From the NCBI GenBank assembly GCA_031213475.1, contig JARUPZ010000002.1, positions 5,341,049 through 5,405,048 of the forward strand: DNA of 64,000 nt, written 5' to 3'. The DNA is from Nereocystis luetkeana. Taxonomy: Eukaryota; Sar; Phaeophyceae; Laminariales; Laminariaceae. Under the pieces are notes generated by a model. That model saw only the letters and a program-made list of their open reading frames with translations, did no database searches and had not been told where the DNA came from. Below are positions 1-13,077 of this stretch, in pieces. The stretch's first letter is position 1; each line of letters starts with the position of its first letter. A program made the position numbers and the translations under genes.

Positions 1-405
1 CGTCTTTCTTACGAACCGTTACGCATCGAGCGGCCCAGGCGGATGTGGATTTACGGATAATTCCTGCTTCGGCTAGTTTCTTCACCTCTCTCTGGATAGC
101 GTCTGCCTGCTCCGGCGAGAAGCGCTGTTGCTTCGCTGCGATCGGCGCGCACTCTTCGTCAATCAGGGGAATTCGCAACTCTCTTACCGTGCACGCCCGG
201 ACTCTCTTCGTGTCCTCCGGGAATAATCCTGCCACATTCTGGGGCCTCAGGGTATTCATCAGCTGATTCTCCTGAGCCACGCTGAGTTGCCCGATGTTGG
301 CGTCGGACAACTCCACCCCTCGCGTCGGGGTCTCGGTGCAGCCCGCGTCGGGGACAGACGGGGGGTCGTCAGGGGGCTCCGGGACGGGGTCAGGGGGCGG
401 TGAAC
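1..405 (-). mobile_element. Ty3/gypsy-type Pol fragment (window edge)
   Basis: Read on the minus strand, this stretch resembles the linker before, and the first part of, a Ty3/gypsy reverse transcriptase. A proline-rich segment is followed by the family signature of an acidic, proline-containing patch, a KQQRFSPEQ-like segment, EVKKLAEAGIIRKS and SAWAARCVTVRKKD. It runs off the left edge of the window, so only a fragment is visible. It is treated as an old LTR-retroelement copy; age and completeness cannot be judged. No LTR was identified in the window. Confidence 0.75.
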
Positions 406-408
406 GTT

Positions 409-775
409 GCATTTTTTTCCGAGAGTCACGCCTGACCCCTATTGATACGACACGTAAGTGAGCGAAGTTGACAGCCGAACACGTACACGACTCCAAATTG
501 CCTTTGTCTACCGGTTTAGCATCCTGATATACGTGAATGCTGCATTTTTGTCGAGAGTCACGCCCGACCCCTATCAATACGACACATGAGTGAGCGAACA
601 CGCAAGGAGCGGAAGCGTTGTATTGACGATCGGCCCGACCCAAAATTGCATCCATCTACTGGTATCGTATCGTAATGTACGTGAATGTTGCATTTTTTTC
701 GAGAGTCACGCCTGACCCCTATTGATATGACACATAAGTGAGCGAAGTTGACAGTCGAACACGGTACACGTGCGA
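409..775. repeat. Three-unit tandem repeat, about 135-150 bp per unit
   Basis: Units begin near 409, 542 and 690. Each starts GCATTTTT, then CGAGAGTCACGCC, CGACCCCTAT or TGACCCCTAT, and ACGACAC or ATGACAC followed by AAGTGAGCGAA. The array directly abuts the Pol fragment, so it may belong to the same retroelement. The units have diverged by small indels. Confidence 0.8.
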
Positions 776-2600
776 GCGGCTTCTCACCTACATGTGTCCT
801 GCGCTAGTCCTAGTAAGCATGCCACTGATAGTACAGCGGCCTATGCGAACATATGAAAGCTCGTGGGGTTGTGTCGGTTGCGTCATCAGCACCATGTTAT
901 CTCCCCTCTTTCCTTCATCAATATCCAACTCTCTCACCTCCCTGACTCCCTGTTGTGTGCGCGAGTGCTGTCTCGCCTCTGTTGATGGTTGGTGTATTAT
1001 GTATGGTGTCTCTATGTTGCTATATTTTACTCGTCCTCCAACATTATTTGTACTGCTGTACGGTTGGTCATATGTTGCTTGCGTAAAACATAATGCACTG
1101 TTTCGCGTTTGGTCCTGTCTGTGTGTGTATTGTTGTGTTTATGATTTATTATTGCACGTATGGGTGCGACAAGCCTGTGTACGTCTAGCGGTGAAACACG
1201 ACTAGACACCACCCCTCGTCTGGACTTGCAAGGCTCAGACGGCGAGGGGTAGGCGCTGCGCACTAGAAAGATATTATGTGTCGCGGCCGGCCCCAGGATA
1301 CGTCCATCCTTCCAAAAGACCGGCGTTGAACACATGAGTGGAGTGTGTGGGGCTACCACTTCTCGCGCATTATGAACCCCCCGAGTCCAGGATCTGTTGA
1401 GTGGGATCGGGGTGGCACTCCGACAGATCCTGAGCCTCGGGACCGCTGTTCTGCTGAGTGAGGCGTACCGCGCAACCCCTATCGGGGTGGCGGACTCCCC
1501 CTCACTCACCCACACTAAACCACCCACAGTGTACAGCACCAGGACCCCTTGGTGTCTGCCCTCGGTCCCACGTGGGGACCGAGGAGCAGACCAATCATCA
1601 CCTACCGAAGGTTCTCTCGAACGACGGACTCAGTGATGACCTCCTCGCTGTACATACTGTTGCAATCTTTCAGAAAATCTATGTTTCACTACCTAGTCTA
1701 TGGCGTAGTGATCGCAGATCTATATGTTTTTTAGTCTAGACTGCAATAAGTGGAACACAGAGAGACCTCCCCCCCAGTGAGCCATCAAAGGGAGGTCGGC
1801 CGTCTGAGCATGGGCCAGAAGTGTGGTGCAGCACCGGGCCTGAAAGCAGACTCCCGCGTGCTGCATGAGAGAGGTGCGAGCGACTATCCTAGTCGTGCAT
1901 ACCGAATCTCCGTCGAGCTCGGACTCTGCTGAACGGTACCTACCGCAAAACCTTCTCGGGGGCGGACTCAGTAACCGTTCACTCGCGCTACCTCTCTCAC
2001 AGCATAGCTTACGGATTCGGGGCTGGCCGTCGCTTCGTCTCTACGAAAACCGACGACCACCCTCCGTGAGGGTATGCTGACACATCTTCTGAGAACTCCG
2101 GGGACCGCAGCACTACGGGCGCGCGAAGGGTAGCAACCCCCCCGCGCGCCCGAGGCAACTGCGGCCTATGTCCCGCTCTACCATGCCTCGTTCATAAGTG
2201 GTGTCGGCCCTGTAGCCCTACCTACCAAGAGAAACTGTGCTGTGCTGTGTAGTGTGGTGTACGAGGATGAGGTTGCAGCAAAACAGACACACAATCAGAG
2301 AAACAAAAGAGCCGAAACAAAAAAACAAAAAAAAACAGCAGTCCACGAGTCTACGTGTGCACACCAAAAACAAGACAAAAGAAACCCGGAAAATAAGCTC
2401 ACGCTAAAGCCGTTCGCCTCCAACCCAAAACTCGGCGCCAAAGCTTGGTTGCCTCGCCCCTGCCTGGGTGCCTCGTAGCAGCAATGCCTCACCCTGGAAC
2501 CGAGACCAGGCCTGGCAGCAGGCCTGCGAGGTGACCGCTGACTGAGCCCTGTCCCGCCTGACCGGCCGGCGGCCAGGCTGAGCTGGGTACCATCTTGGCT
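776..2600. other. No gene recognised; GC-rich repeat-like block
   Basis: No conserved domain is visible in any frame. The block has short direct repeats around 1400-1500 (ATCGGGGTGGC twice), paired GTCCCACGTGGGGAC at 1565-1580, and an A-rich run at 2290-2400. It could be the rest of the retroelement at the left edge, but nothing in it proves that. Confidence 0.4.
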
Positions 2601-4090
2601 ACCTGGCTTACGTGATGTTTGTACGAGTACCTATATTTTGCTCTTCGCTATTCTGCCGATTTGTGCTTTTTGTATTTTCTCAGTTGTTTTTCTTACTGCC
2701 AACCGAGCGGCCGACGGTGCCTCCGCCAGCCCCTGGTCGCCTACAGGTTCAGGCTTGCTATCGGACCGGACACCATGTTACAGACGAACGAGCGGTGCGC
2801 GTGCCCTGCGTGCTAGAGTATCATCACCGGCCTCGCCAGGCCACATGTATATCATTCATGATCGAGGCCATTGCCTCTTCTGGCCTCTGGCCTCCACTCA
2901 TTTGTATCACAGTGATCACGCATACTCTACAACACAGTGTATTTATCGTTTCCCTTCGCAGGCCGGGTCCCTCCAACCCCATGGCCCTGCTTTCGCAACA
3001 CACTCAAGCTTCGTTCGAGTTCATAGGCAAGACTGACACCTGCAATCCCGTTGTTCCACCCATCCTGCTGTGCGTACGGCTGAGCCATCTCTTAGCTGTC
3101 TCGGCCGGTACTTCTTCTTAGCAGGGGAACACCGAGGATATGGAGCAATCTAGATGGAGCTAGCGGCGCCGGAGGTTCTGGACGCAGGAGCGCCCAAACC
3201 TCTCCGACCCTCATAGGAAGGCATACGCCTTCGGGGTCAGGGGACTAATTCACATTGTCCCCTTTTGACTCCACGCCATGAACTCTACTGGAAACCCCTC
3301 GGATCCTTGGTACACCACCGCAACAACTATACCTATTACTCCGAAGGGCCACTATTACGGCTGCTGCAGTCGCCTTACTCCTTCGCCCCCTCTGCGTTCT
3401 TCTTGTTGACGGCAGCAGCAGCAAAGAAAATACAATAGACGAGACATATTACGCAGCTTGCAAAGTTGAGTATCAACTACCAGGTATGTAATCAGTCGAA
3501 CTCACAGCTGACGTATTTCATCATTTTAAAAAATGTGCATACGTATATCGAAGATGCTTTAAAATTTTGTGTGCGTCACCGAACATATAAACATGCATGA
3601 GATACTTCGCAAAAACAAACTGGATAGTAATGTTTGACAAAGGTTTTCGTCACAAATACTCCCGTGTCGATCACCATCGAGTTGGAGTCTGGAATGTTGT
3701 GTGCTGGCTGGGACACTCATCGTGTGATCTCCCCGCTCGCAGACCCAGTTCCTTCCGAGCGGGAGCAGATGTTACTTCGAACGGATACCTTGTTTGGCAC
3801 CTGCGCATTCTGTGCTATCGTTGCACAACCATGCGCGGCCGGCAACCGACTCCGATTTCACAACACCCTACGCATTCGTTGGAGGTTGTTGCAGTTGGTT
3901 TCGTCGTTGCTGCCATTCAATAGAAGGAAGTAATAACGTAATAACCTCTCCGGTTGTTCATCACTACTGCTGTTGTAGAGGCAAAACAGTGCGCCAAAGG
4001 CCATGAATCGATTACATACGTACGAGTCGGGACTTTATCTTGCATAAAAATTGATTGGCGGAAACCGCGAGTTAGCAACATTCGATAAAA
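2601..4090. other. No gene recognised
   Basis: Open frames here are short, overlap in several frames and show no motif I recognise. One TACCAGGTA word lies at 3478. The interval lies downstream of the GPAT stop codon on the minus strand and may include its 3' untranslated region only near 5.1 kb. Confidence 0.4.
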
Positions 4091-4094
4091 GGAC

Positions 4095-4285
4095 AGAAGC
4101 GGGAATGCTGAATGAACCCTATGTGCGACAAAAATGGAGAGACGAGCCGGAAGGGGGGGGCGGGGGGGGGGGGGGGGGGGGGGGGCACCTGTGGCCACGG
4201 CTCAATGTCCAGAAGATACCTGATGGCTGAGGGTAAGAGACTCCCACGAGTTAAGCTGGAAAGTAAAGGTGATGCTCAAAGAAAT
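4095..4285 (+). mobile_element. SINE-B fragment, 5'-truncated
   Basis: Matches the 3' two-thirds of the SINE-B copies at 42.6, 53.5 and 61.9 kb (those are on the minus strand). Shared blocks are AATGCTGAA..CCCTATG, a G-rich centre, CACCTGTGGCCACGGCT, GTCCAGAAGA, GCTGAGGGT and AAGCTGGAAAGTAAAGGTGATG. The GGGG centre has expanded to a run of about 33 bases at 4153-4185. No tRNA-like head is present, as expected for a 5'-truncated retroposed copy. Confidence 0.7.
4153..4185. repeat. Poly-G tract (interrupted once by C)
   Basis: Eight G, one C, then about 24 G. It sits inside the SINE-B fragment at a position that is only a short G run in the other copies, so the homopolymer expanded after insertion, or its length is a sequencing estimate. 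Confidence 0.8.
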
Positions 4286-5102
4286 ATACGAAAAAGTTGG
4301 TGCCCGGGACCAAACTATCATATCGGCGCCTGGGATCGAACAACTACAACCTAGGGGTCGACCTCACAGCGAGATGGAGCGTACGCGGCCGGGTCAAAAT
4401 TTGTTGCCGTCAAGAAAGGGAACCATTGGTTTGACAAGAACAAGGGGAGGGGAGGGGATGGGACGGGAGGGGAGAGAGGGGGGGCACTTAGAAGCCGAGT
4501 GCATCGGTCCCAATTTGTCGCGATAAAATTCGGCTGTGCTGCAAAATCTCCCTACCTTGTGTTGGCTTGACGCCCGAGAGCGACGACTCTCGCATTCATA
4601 GACACGTCACATTTTCGCGGGGTACAAACGTCCGCCAGCATACGCCGACCTTTTTATGTTTGTTTCACCGCCAACTTATCAAAGCGTTAAATAGAGTTGA
4701 CGGTCCTGCCAGCAACCAACCGTTCATTCTGTTAATATCCCTGTGAGGGACTGTTTGGTCGCCGTCTGGACGCCCCCGTTGCGCGCTGCAACCACAGCAG
4801 AGTAAACCAAAGGGCAGCGTCCTTCGGAGCAGACCCTTCGCGCACAAAAAAAAATTCACGCCTGAAGCGGTAAGAATGCGAGACCCCTCCTTCGCCCCCT
4901 CTCAAGGGGATGCCACGCCTGTCAGAAACTCCTCAAAACTAAATACTGCAGAGCGGCAGGTAAAACCACCTATAACTCCCTCTCCCCCTAGCCACAAAAC
5001 ATTCCCAAGCACCCAAACGGTAGTACCGGGTACGACAGGGCATCAGCCCAAACTGACCAGAAACACACGAAAAACAAAACCCAACTCTCAAAAGCCTCAG
5101 CA

Positions 5103-5285
5103 TTATTGGGAGGAGTGGTAGTTGTCGAGCTGCTCGTATTCCTGCTTGACCCTCTCCTCTATCAGTGCGACGAACTCGTCCTTGGGCATTTTTTTCTGGC
5201 CAGGAGGCGGCAACACCTCCTCGCCGAAAGCGATGCTCGCCGGACCTCTGTCGGCCTGTCGCCGCTCGCCGAGCTCCTTGTTCAC
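5103..5285 (-). CDS. GPAT last exon with stop codon
   Basis: Acceptor GCTCCAG. It reads VNKELGERRQADRGPASIAF, GEEVLPPPGQKKMPKDEFVA, LIEERVKQEYEQLDNY, HSSQ and TAA. IGExR...GxSxxxEI...Ax..S.K.QY is the family C-terminus. It joins in phase 0 to LVPPPDQ of the previous exon. The length and position of the end fit plastid GPATs. Confidence 0.93.
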   Translation of the reverse strand: MNKELGERRQADRGPASIAFGEEVLPPPGQKKMPKDEFVALIEERVKQEYEQLDNYHSSQ

Positions 5286-8200
5286 CTGGAGCAGGCGGCG
5301 GCACGCAGCAAAGGGGTGCGTGACCATGTGAAACATAAAAATGGTGCACACACTTTTTTGCGGCCTCAACCCCAACCCTCTTGGGACTTCGGAGGGGAAA
5401 ATTGGCAACAAAAAAGTGACGGTTACTGCAACCATTGTGGCCACCGGTTGATTGGGAGGCGGTATGCACGATGGGGTCCGAGCTACAATGCAAGGATTCG
5501 TGCAGCACAGATGCACTACGATCCTATCCGTGATTCTGGGCCCTCACACTGCTCGTAGAACGGCTGACAACACAAAACGCTATCATTGTTTTGGTCGTTA
5601 TGTCGGGGTTAATGCCAAAGGGGTTTAAATCTCCATGTTCACAATAGTGCCAAGCCAGTAGAACAAGCGATCGCAGACAGGAAGAGGCCCACAATGAACG
5701 ATTCCATGTGCGCGGCTGCGGCAGCTGTTGGGGGCTACTTGCTGTTTCCTTCTTTCACCACAGGCGTTGCGTTAGCGCAACGCAAGCCGATTGGGAAGCG
5801 CGTGACATTCCAAGCAGCGACAACCACACCGACGAAGAGGGAGGGCGTTTCCTATTCAACCCTTTTACAGCTTGCCTGCCCCCCGTTTTTGGGACAAGAC
5901 ACCTCGAGAAACAGAATGGGATCATTTTTGCAGTACGATGACTTCTGAAGCTGCTGCGGCCATGTTTTGGGGACCAAAATACTTAGAAACAGAGGGGGGT
6001 CATTGTTGCAGTACCAAAAACAACAAAAGTTTTTTTTGCAGTCCCAAAAAAAAAAGGGTTCCACGTTTTTAGGGACAAAAACACTTGGACACACAGGCGA
6101 TCATTTTTGCAGCACCAAAAATAAAAAGGGTTCCACGTATTTAGGGCCAGAACGCTCGGAACTAGAGTGGGATCATTTTGGCAGTACCAAAAGTAAAATG
6201 TCATTTTTGCAGTTTCCAAAAACAAAAGGGGTTCCACGTTATTTGGGACAAAATGCTCGGAAATAGAGTGGGGGTCATTCTCGCAGCACCAAAAATAAAT
6301 ATCATTTTTGCAGTATTACGGAGGACCATAGTGAATACCAGGTAGGACCTATGGTATACATGAATACCTATTAATACCAGGTATATATTTAACCATTTTT
6401 ACCCACAATATTTGGTCCTATTAACTATGGTCCCCCGTAATACCAAAAATAGAAAATATGGAGGGTTCCACGTTTTTTTAGACAAAACACTTGGAAATTC
6501 AAGGGGGTTGTTTTTGAGGTACCAACAATAAAAAGGGTTGACGTTTTTTGGGACAAAACACTTGGAAACACAACAAGGGGATCGTTTTGGCAGTAGGGAA
6601 AAAGAAAAAAAACGTTCCACGTTTTTCGGGACAAAATGCTTGGAAACACAACAAGGGGATCGTTTTTGCGGTATCAAAGTCAAAAGAGTTCCACGTTTGC
6701 TTGGAAACAGAATGGGGTCCTTTTCGCGGTAGCACTCTGACCGGGAACGTAAGTCCCGTTTAGTGTTCACATCAGAGTCCAAACGGTCATTGAAATACCG
6801 GTCAGTGTTATACTGGTATGTACTAAAAAACCTCAAGAAACCCTTCTTTTTTTTTTTGGGGGGGGGGGGGGGGGCGGGTAAAGCGCTTCAGGAAAAAAGA
6901 GTGGGATCGTTTTTGCAGTGCCAAAAAAATAACCTCCCTTTTTCTTTTTTCAACGCTCGTCCGGCTGACCTGATCCGGAGGAGGCACTAGCTTGTTTGTC
7001 CACATCGCGAACGGGAAGAAATGAGTCGTCGGTCCGGTTCCTTCCCTCCCCTTGGCCTTGGCCGCCATCAGACGGAACACCTCCACCGACTTCGGGTCGT
7101 ACGGAGAAACCACGAACTTTCCAGTCTCAGGGTCCGGCCTGTCCCGCCCCCCGCTGGGTGCCACCCAGATGAATTGTCCCCCCACGCCCTGAAAGCGACG
7201 GAGGACGCACCAGGCAGGGCGTGTATATGGGGAAAAGCGGCCGTGGGGAGACCTCGTCATTGGTCGCAGTGGCAGCTTGCATCGGAGTTACGTACAGTGT
7301 GCACGCACAAAGAACAGGGGGCACCTTCCATCATAACGTTGCCGGTCGCTAAAAGCGCTACATGTGACAACCCTGCTGGAACTTGACTCAAGTACGTAAC
7401 GATCCCTCTGCATAGTGCCAGTATGCGTCAAAGACATCGGCACTACATGTAGCGGCAACCGGCACTACTCGGCACACTGCCACAGTATTTAATCCCATCT
7501 GCTGTGCCAAGCGATTTCACAGGCACTAAAACGGGCAGCCGGTACTACCCAACCGGCACTATAAAGGGGCCACTGCTGCTGTACACGAAGCGGCCTAAAA
7601 TATGCGATAAGTACAATCCTGTCAACATTCGTCTAAAAATAAAAAAAAACGGAGGCGCGTGCAAGCAGAAGGAGCAGCAACAGTACGAGTTATCGCCATG
7701 CCGCCTGCGCGTGTGTCGTATCAGGTGCCTCCTTCCGTTTCACTTCGGACACATCCCCTATCCCCTACCACCCCAGCAGCATATGCCTCCTTGGTATTAT
7801 GCCGCTACGTGTGGACGATGCTGAAACCGTCCCTTTTTTTCAGTCCCTGCTCCCTTTGAAGCCGCAGAGAGGCTACCGTAAACATAAAACATACCAGATA
7901 CACCAGTATATAGAACACGGGCGACAAAATACCACACCCCCTCGGGCGAATTTCAAAGCTGATTTTCTCTGAACAACGGGGAGAGAGCACATGCCGACCG
8001 ACCCGTTTGTTCATGGAAAAACATATCCCGACGAGATCTGCTCAAAATCGCTGCCATTCTCGATGGGTGCGCGCCCTAAGCTCCCCCCCTGGATTTGGAA
8101 AAATCAGCTCCGAACTTCGTCCCAAGGTGTTCCGCGATAAGCTATACAACACGAGAGTTGTACTGCTGCCGATGGTTCATGGCATTTCACGGTATCCCAC

Positions 8201-11200
8201 TGACCCGCGGTATCTGTGACACTACTCGGTATCTGTGACACTACTGTACACGTACCCGCACAAACTGTAGTACTCCCCCCCCCTCCCCCCTCGACCTCTC
8301 CCGCACAAAAAAACAAGCAACAAACTACGGCTCTTGAGGGAATCAGGTCGCGGTCCCTATCGCCCTCGAGTTTTTTTTCTATTATACAGAAACTCGAGAG
8401 CATCCTGTTTTTTTCGGCATGGAGGAGCACGCGCGGGATGGAGGTCTCACCATCATCTCCGCCATCTTCTTCAAGGTTCGCACGTTGTGCTTCTGCTTGT
8501 CTCCCTTCAGCTCCGGCGGGGTTTCCATGTACTTCTTCGAGAAGATACTGCCGGGACCATCACACCGCGAGGTCGGCAACAGGGAAGGGCAGAGTGGTGC
8601 GGGCGCATGGGCGGGGGGGTACTCATGTCATCCATGGTCGTAGTCTTATTACCATAGACCGTCGCATCCCGGGAGGGGGGGGGGGAGACTTTCTCTCGTT
8701 TTGGTACAATGATGGCGACGATGGTAACATTCATATACAAGTTCATTTCCATGAAGTCTACCCCGTGCTCACAAAAACGGGCTAAGGCTAAGCGTGTCTC
8801 GTTTGGAAAAAACAAACAAACTAGCACAATTATTAAAAAAAATGGGTATGTATCGCAGTAGTAAGGGGGCGGTACTGCGGGCGGTGGTATACCATCCTGC
8901 ACCACTTGCAATCTACCAGGTACCAGGTATACAACACTGCTGTAGAACACATCCATGGCACCAGATGCACGCACAGCAGTAGATCTGGGAAGGAGAAGAG
9001 GACTGCGTAGCAGAACAAAACAGCAAAAACTCTAAGCAAGCGTTTCTTGCATCAGCCGATCATGACCTATTACAGGTTGAGGAAAAAGTCAGCCGCCAAA
9101 CGCCAAGTGCACTATCGAACACAAAAATCATGGAACCGAACGAGAGTGCTCCTAGGGGTAAACTCTAGACTATATTCTACTCGTAATCGTAACGAATACC
9201 AGGTAGGAGGTAGAAGGTACTACAGCAGTAGTAGCTGCGTACGAGAGACAACAATGACCCGGGATGGCAGTCCTGAAACGAGCTCAGTCGAAAAGGGAAA
9301 ATGCCCACCACACCACCCCTCCCTGCAGTCGGTAAGTGTGACCCCCTCGCGTCAAAACTCCACCAGCGCAGACGGAGTTCCACGAGTGGGCGTGTACGTA
9401 CCGCAGCGTCGGCACGGCTCAACACCCCAACCCATACCCTCACGCCGTCGTCAACAAAAACAAATAAACGAACAAATATATACACCAAGAGCCTGTGAAG
9501 TACTATCAATACCATGCAAGCTGTCGCATATCACCAGAATACTAAACTTGGGAAATAGAGTAAAGGCCTTTGCAAACAACTTTCACTTCTTCTAAATTTC
9601 AGAAAATTGTATCAAGATAAACAACAATTCAGAACACGATCAGGGCCCTTTTATGGGTCGAAAAAAAGAGCCAGTGAAAAGTAAATAGTTCCCAACAACG
9701 AATTGGGCTGCACAGCAACAACTGCCGTATAACACGCAGGACAAAACACCCCCTCGTGCGATTTTCCAAGCCGGGGAGGGCGTACTGGATACGCCGAGCG
9801 ATGCGTCTATGCAACCTTCTCGACGGAATTTTTCCGAAGCCACCAATTTTGTTGTGTGTGCCCCCCCCCCAATGTTTTGGAGGAAACCGGGTCTGAAATT
9901 CGTCCCAGGGGGTGAGTTATCTTGTCACCCAGTGTGTTACGGTACCGCTGTGCCACCTCCTTCCCCGTTCCAGTCCTTTGCTCGGCCACATTTTCCGTTT
10001 GAACCGAGAACCACAGGGCCGTGCACATATTTACATTGTTGTTCAGCCACTTTTCCCCCCCGTTTGAACCGAGAATCACAGGCAGTGCGTTCACCAGAAA
10101 AGGTTCCTGCCCATGCTGAAAGGGATCGCCAGAGGATCCGTCGTCACGCGGTGGCCTGCCACGTTTATGAGTTGCGAAGCCATATCCCCGTACCCCTCGC
10201 GTTCCATCAAGAGGCTGATCACCTGGGGGTCGGCCTCCGTCTGCGAAGAAAACCACCCGAGAAAAACAAACGCAGCAGAACCATTCGGCGACAACGAACA
10301 TCAGCACGCTGAGTGTTAGGATATCGTCTCAAAAGTTTCGATAAAGCCATAAAAAATATCGAACTTGCGATATATCGTAGCGGACACGTTTTGCCCTCCA
10401 TCCCCCGTGGCATATTCCCATGTTTATGAAGATAGTAAACGAAAGCCTCGATGTACGAGGCTACCAAGTGTTGAAATCGTACCGACTGGATTTTGTGTCT
10501 ATCGGTGTGATAGTCGGTATCATATCGTACTCGACTCTCGTTCGATATCCAACACTGCGATAAGCACAACCACTCGACAACAACGAATATCAACAAAACC
10601 ATTCAACAACCCAGCAAAGCAGCGAAAAAACAAAGCACAAATAGTTGGTACTGCAATGCACAGAAACATAGATGTGTCTCTAATTATAGATGTGTCTCTA
10701 ATTCCCAGTAAATTGTCCCCAGAACGGAGAAGGCAGTAGTCCTCAAGTGGTGAAGAAGCGCAAGACGCCGTGCGACAACCTCTTGGGGAGAGAAAAACAC
10801 CACTCTACGATCGCGTCAAATGTGTTTTTTTTTCCTCGATCGGAACGGACCGGTTCTCGGCACGGTCTTGAGCACCCCATCGCACACATTCACGCTCGTT
10901 TTCCTCGCCCGGTCATGCAACTGCCACATCTGCGCGACTGATCTTGCCGCATGCGACTCTTAACGCTGTCTCCGGGCCGAGTCACACACTACGTCGGCTG
11001 TCGTTAAGCTTCTATCACGGTAAGTCCTCAGTAGCAGCATGAACTTCAGAGTTATTTCATACTAACTTCTCAACAGCACGACCCGACAACTATTTCACAA
11101 CAGGTCAGCAGCACGAGCCGACAAACACAGATGCAAACCACAGCCCCATGGCTACTATCAGGTAGGCGCTGCTCTACGGACAGCACCCCCCCCCCCCCCC

Positions 11201-13028
11201 CACCTGGTGGTTGGACAGCAAGAACACGTTCTCGCCCTTGGCGAGATACTCGGCAATTTTAGCTAGGTTTTCCTTGCCGGCAAGCCTGCGTTTCGCCACA
11301 GGGGAGGGGGGGGGGGGGGGGGGGGGGGGAGGGCGAAGAACGAAAGGCGTAGGGGCGAGCGTGAATCCACTGGGCGAACGACTAATAGGCGACAATCGAC
11401 CAATCCGCAATGAGCTAAGAAAGCTTCGACTTGGCCCGGCTATAAGCCGACAGACGGGGGGGGCACGCGAAAACTCCAGCGGGTGAACGAACAAGGGGCG
11501 ATAAGCCACCAATCCGAAATAGGCTAACCGTAGTGGGGGGGGGGAGGAGAGCTTGCCATGTGACCCCGGATGTGAGTTACGACTATTAACAGGAGGGAGG
11601 GCCAGGATAAGGGTGAAGGCAGTAAGTGGGAACGGAAATCAAAATAAAATAGAGCTGTGAGATGGCCCGGCTACAATTCGCCAGCTGAGTTGGCCGACTG
11701 AATTGGTCGACTATTAAGTCGCTGACTGAGTTGGCCGACTAGAAGGCGCCGACAAGTCATTGCGTACTGTACTTGGCTTGCTGTTGTAGGTATTACAGCG
11801 AAATGTCGTGAGGAAACTTCCGGAGTTTCTGCGTCTTTAGTGTCTAGCACGTTTTTGGCTCAACGTGTGTTGCTTATAGATGAAGTTTTTGCACATCGTC
11901 GGGTAGATGAGATTATCCACAGATAGATCATCCATAGATAGACCATCTAGACCCTAAGCTTCCATCACGAGACGTTGCAACCCAGGAAAAACGAGCTATA
12001 TCATGCAGACTATCCGGCTCCCACGCGGCAACATGAGCTACTGTAGATCATGCAAGACCAGGAACAGATATATCTGCCCTGACATATCTAGATAATCAAT
12101 CATCAACTGGGAGTGTTCTGTAGATGATCTGTAGATGATCTGTCCGACGTGTGGGAAGTTTTAGACCACTCCGGGAGGGAACATAAGGACCGCTTGGTCT
12201 TTATATTATTAATAGTGTCTAAACGGTCCTTACATTGCGCCGAGAGTGGTCAGCCGGTTACTTGGCTCAAATCGACACGCACCTAGTAGCTAGCACCATG
12301 AACGGAAATGAAAGGACCGTTCAGTCTTCATAGTAACGCTGAAAGACTTACTTAAGTTTTTCGGCCCAGCGCCGTAGCCCGTCAAGTCAAGCGCAGCCGA
12401 GGCATGCGTCTCAATTCGTCGCCCCAAAAAGCAAGAGTAAAGCCCACTGCCTCCCGGCGTCGGTTCGGAGTTTGCGAGAGAGGTTTCATGATCGGGCTTT
12501 TTGTTTTCAGCATACCCAGTATAGCAAAAAAAAAAATGGGGGGGCAAGACGACGAATGCAAAATTAACGCAGTTCCGTCAATTTTATGTTGAAAAAAAAT
12601 GGCACAATGGGACCTACCTAGCTGCAGCACGCGTCGGAACAGGACAAACAGTCCCGCCACTGCGGCGCGCAGGCCAGGCTAGGCTGTCCCTGACGAAAGA
12701 AAAACATATCGCCACTCGACATGGCCGATATAAAAAACAAGACATTGTTTTTGACGGCACCACTCCTCTGCCCTTTCTTTGTGAAAGCCAAGAAGGACTG
12801 CAGGTCGGACTACTCCAGTGACGTCTGGGAACGCCGTGAGAACCGCAGGTCAACCAGAGACGTCGTGGGACGCCGCGAGAAAAAACTGCGGGTCAACCAA
12901 AGACGTTTCTTGGAACGCCACAAGGACTGCAGGTAATTTAGTGACGTTTTGGTGGCTAAATATATACAAACAACGGTATGTAACTAATTTCCACTCAAGT
13001 TAAGCTCGAGGGGGTGACAGTAAAAAGA

Positions 13029-13077
<49 letters not shown>

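Noticed and set aside
1027-1539. 170-residue minus-strand frame as a host gene
   Set aside because: Composition is irregular, it contains direct DNA repeats, and it is overlapped by equally long frames on the other strand.
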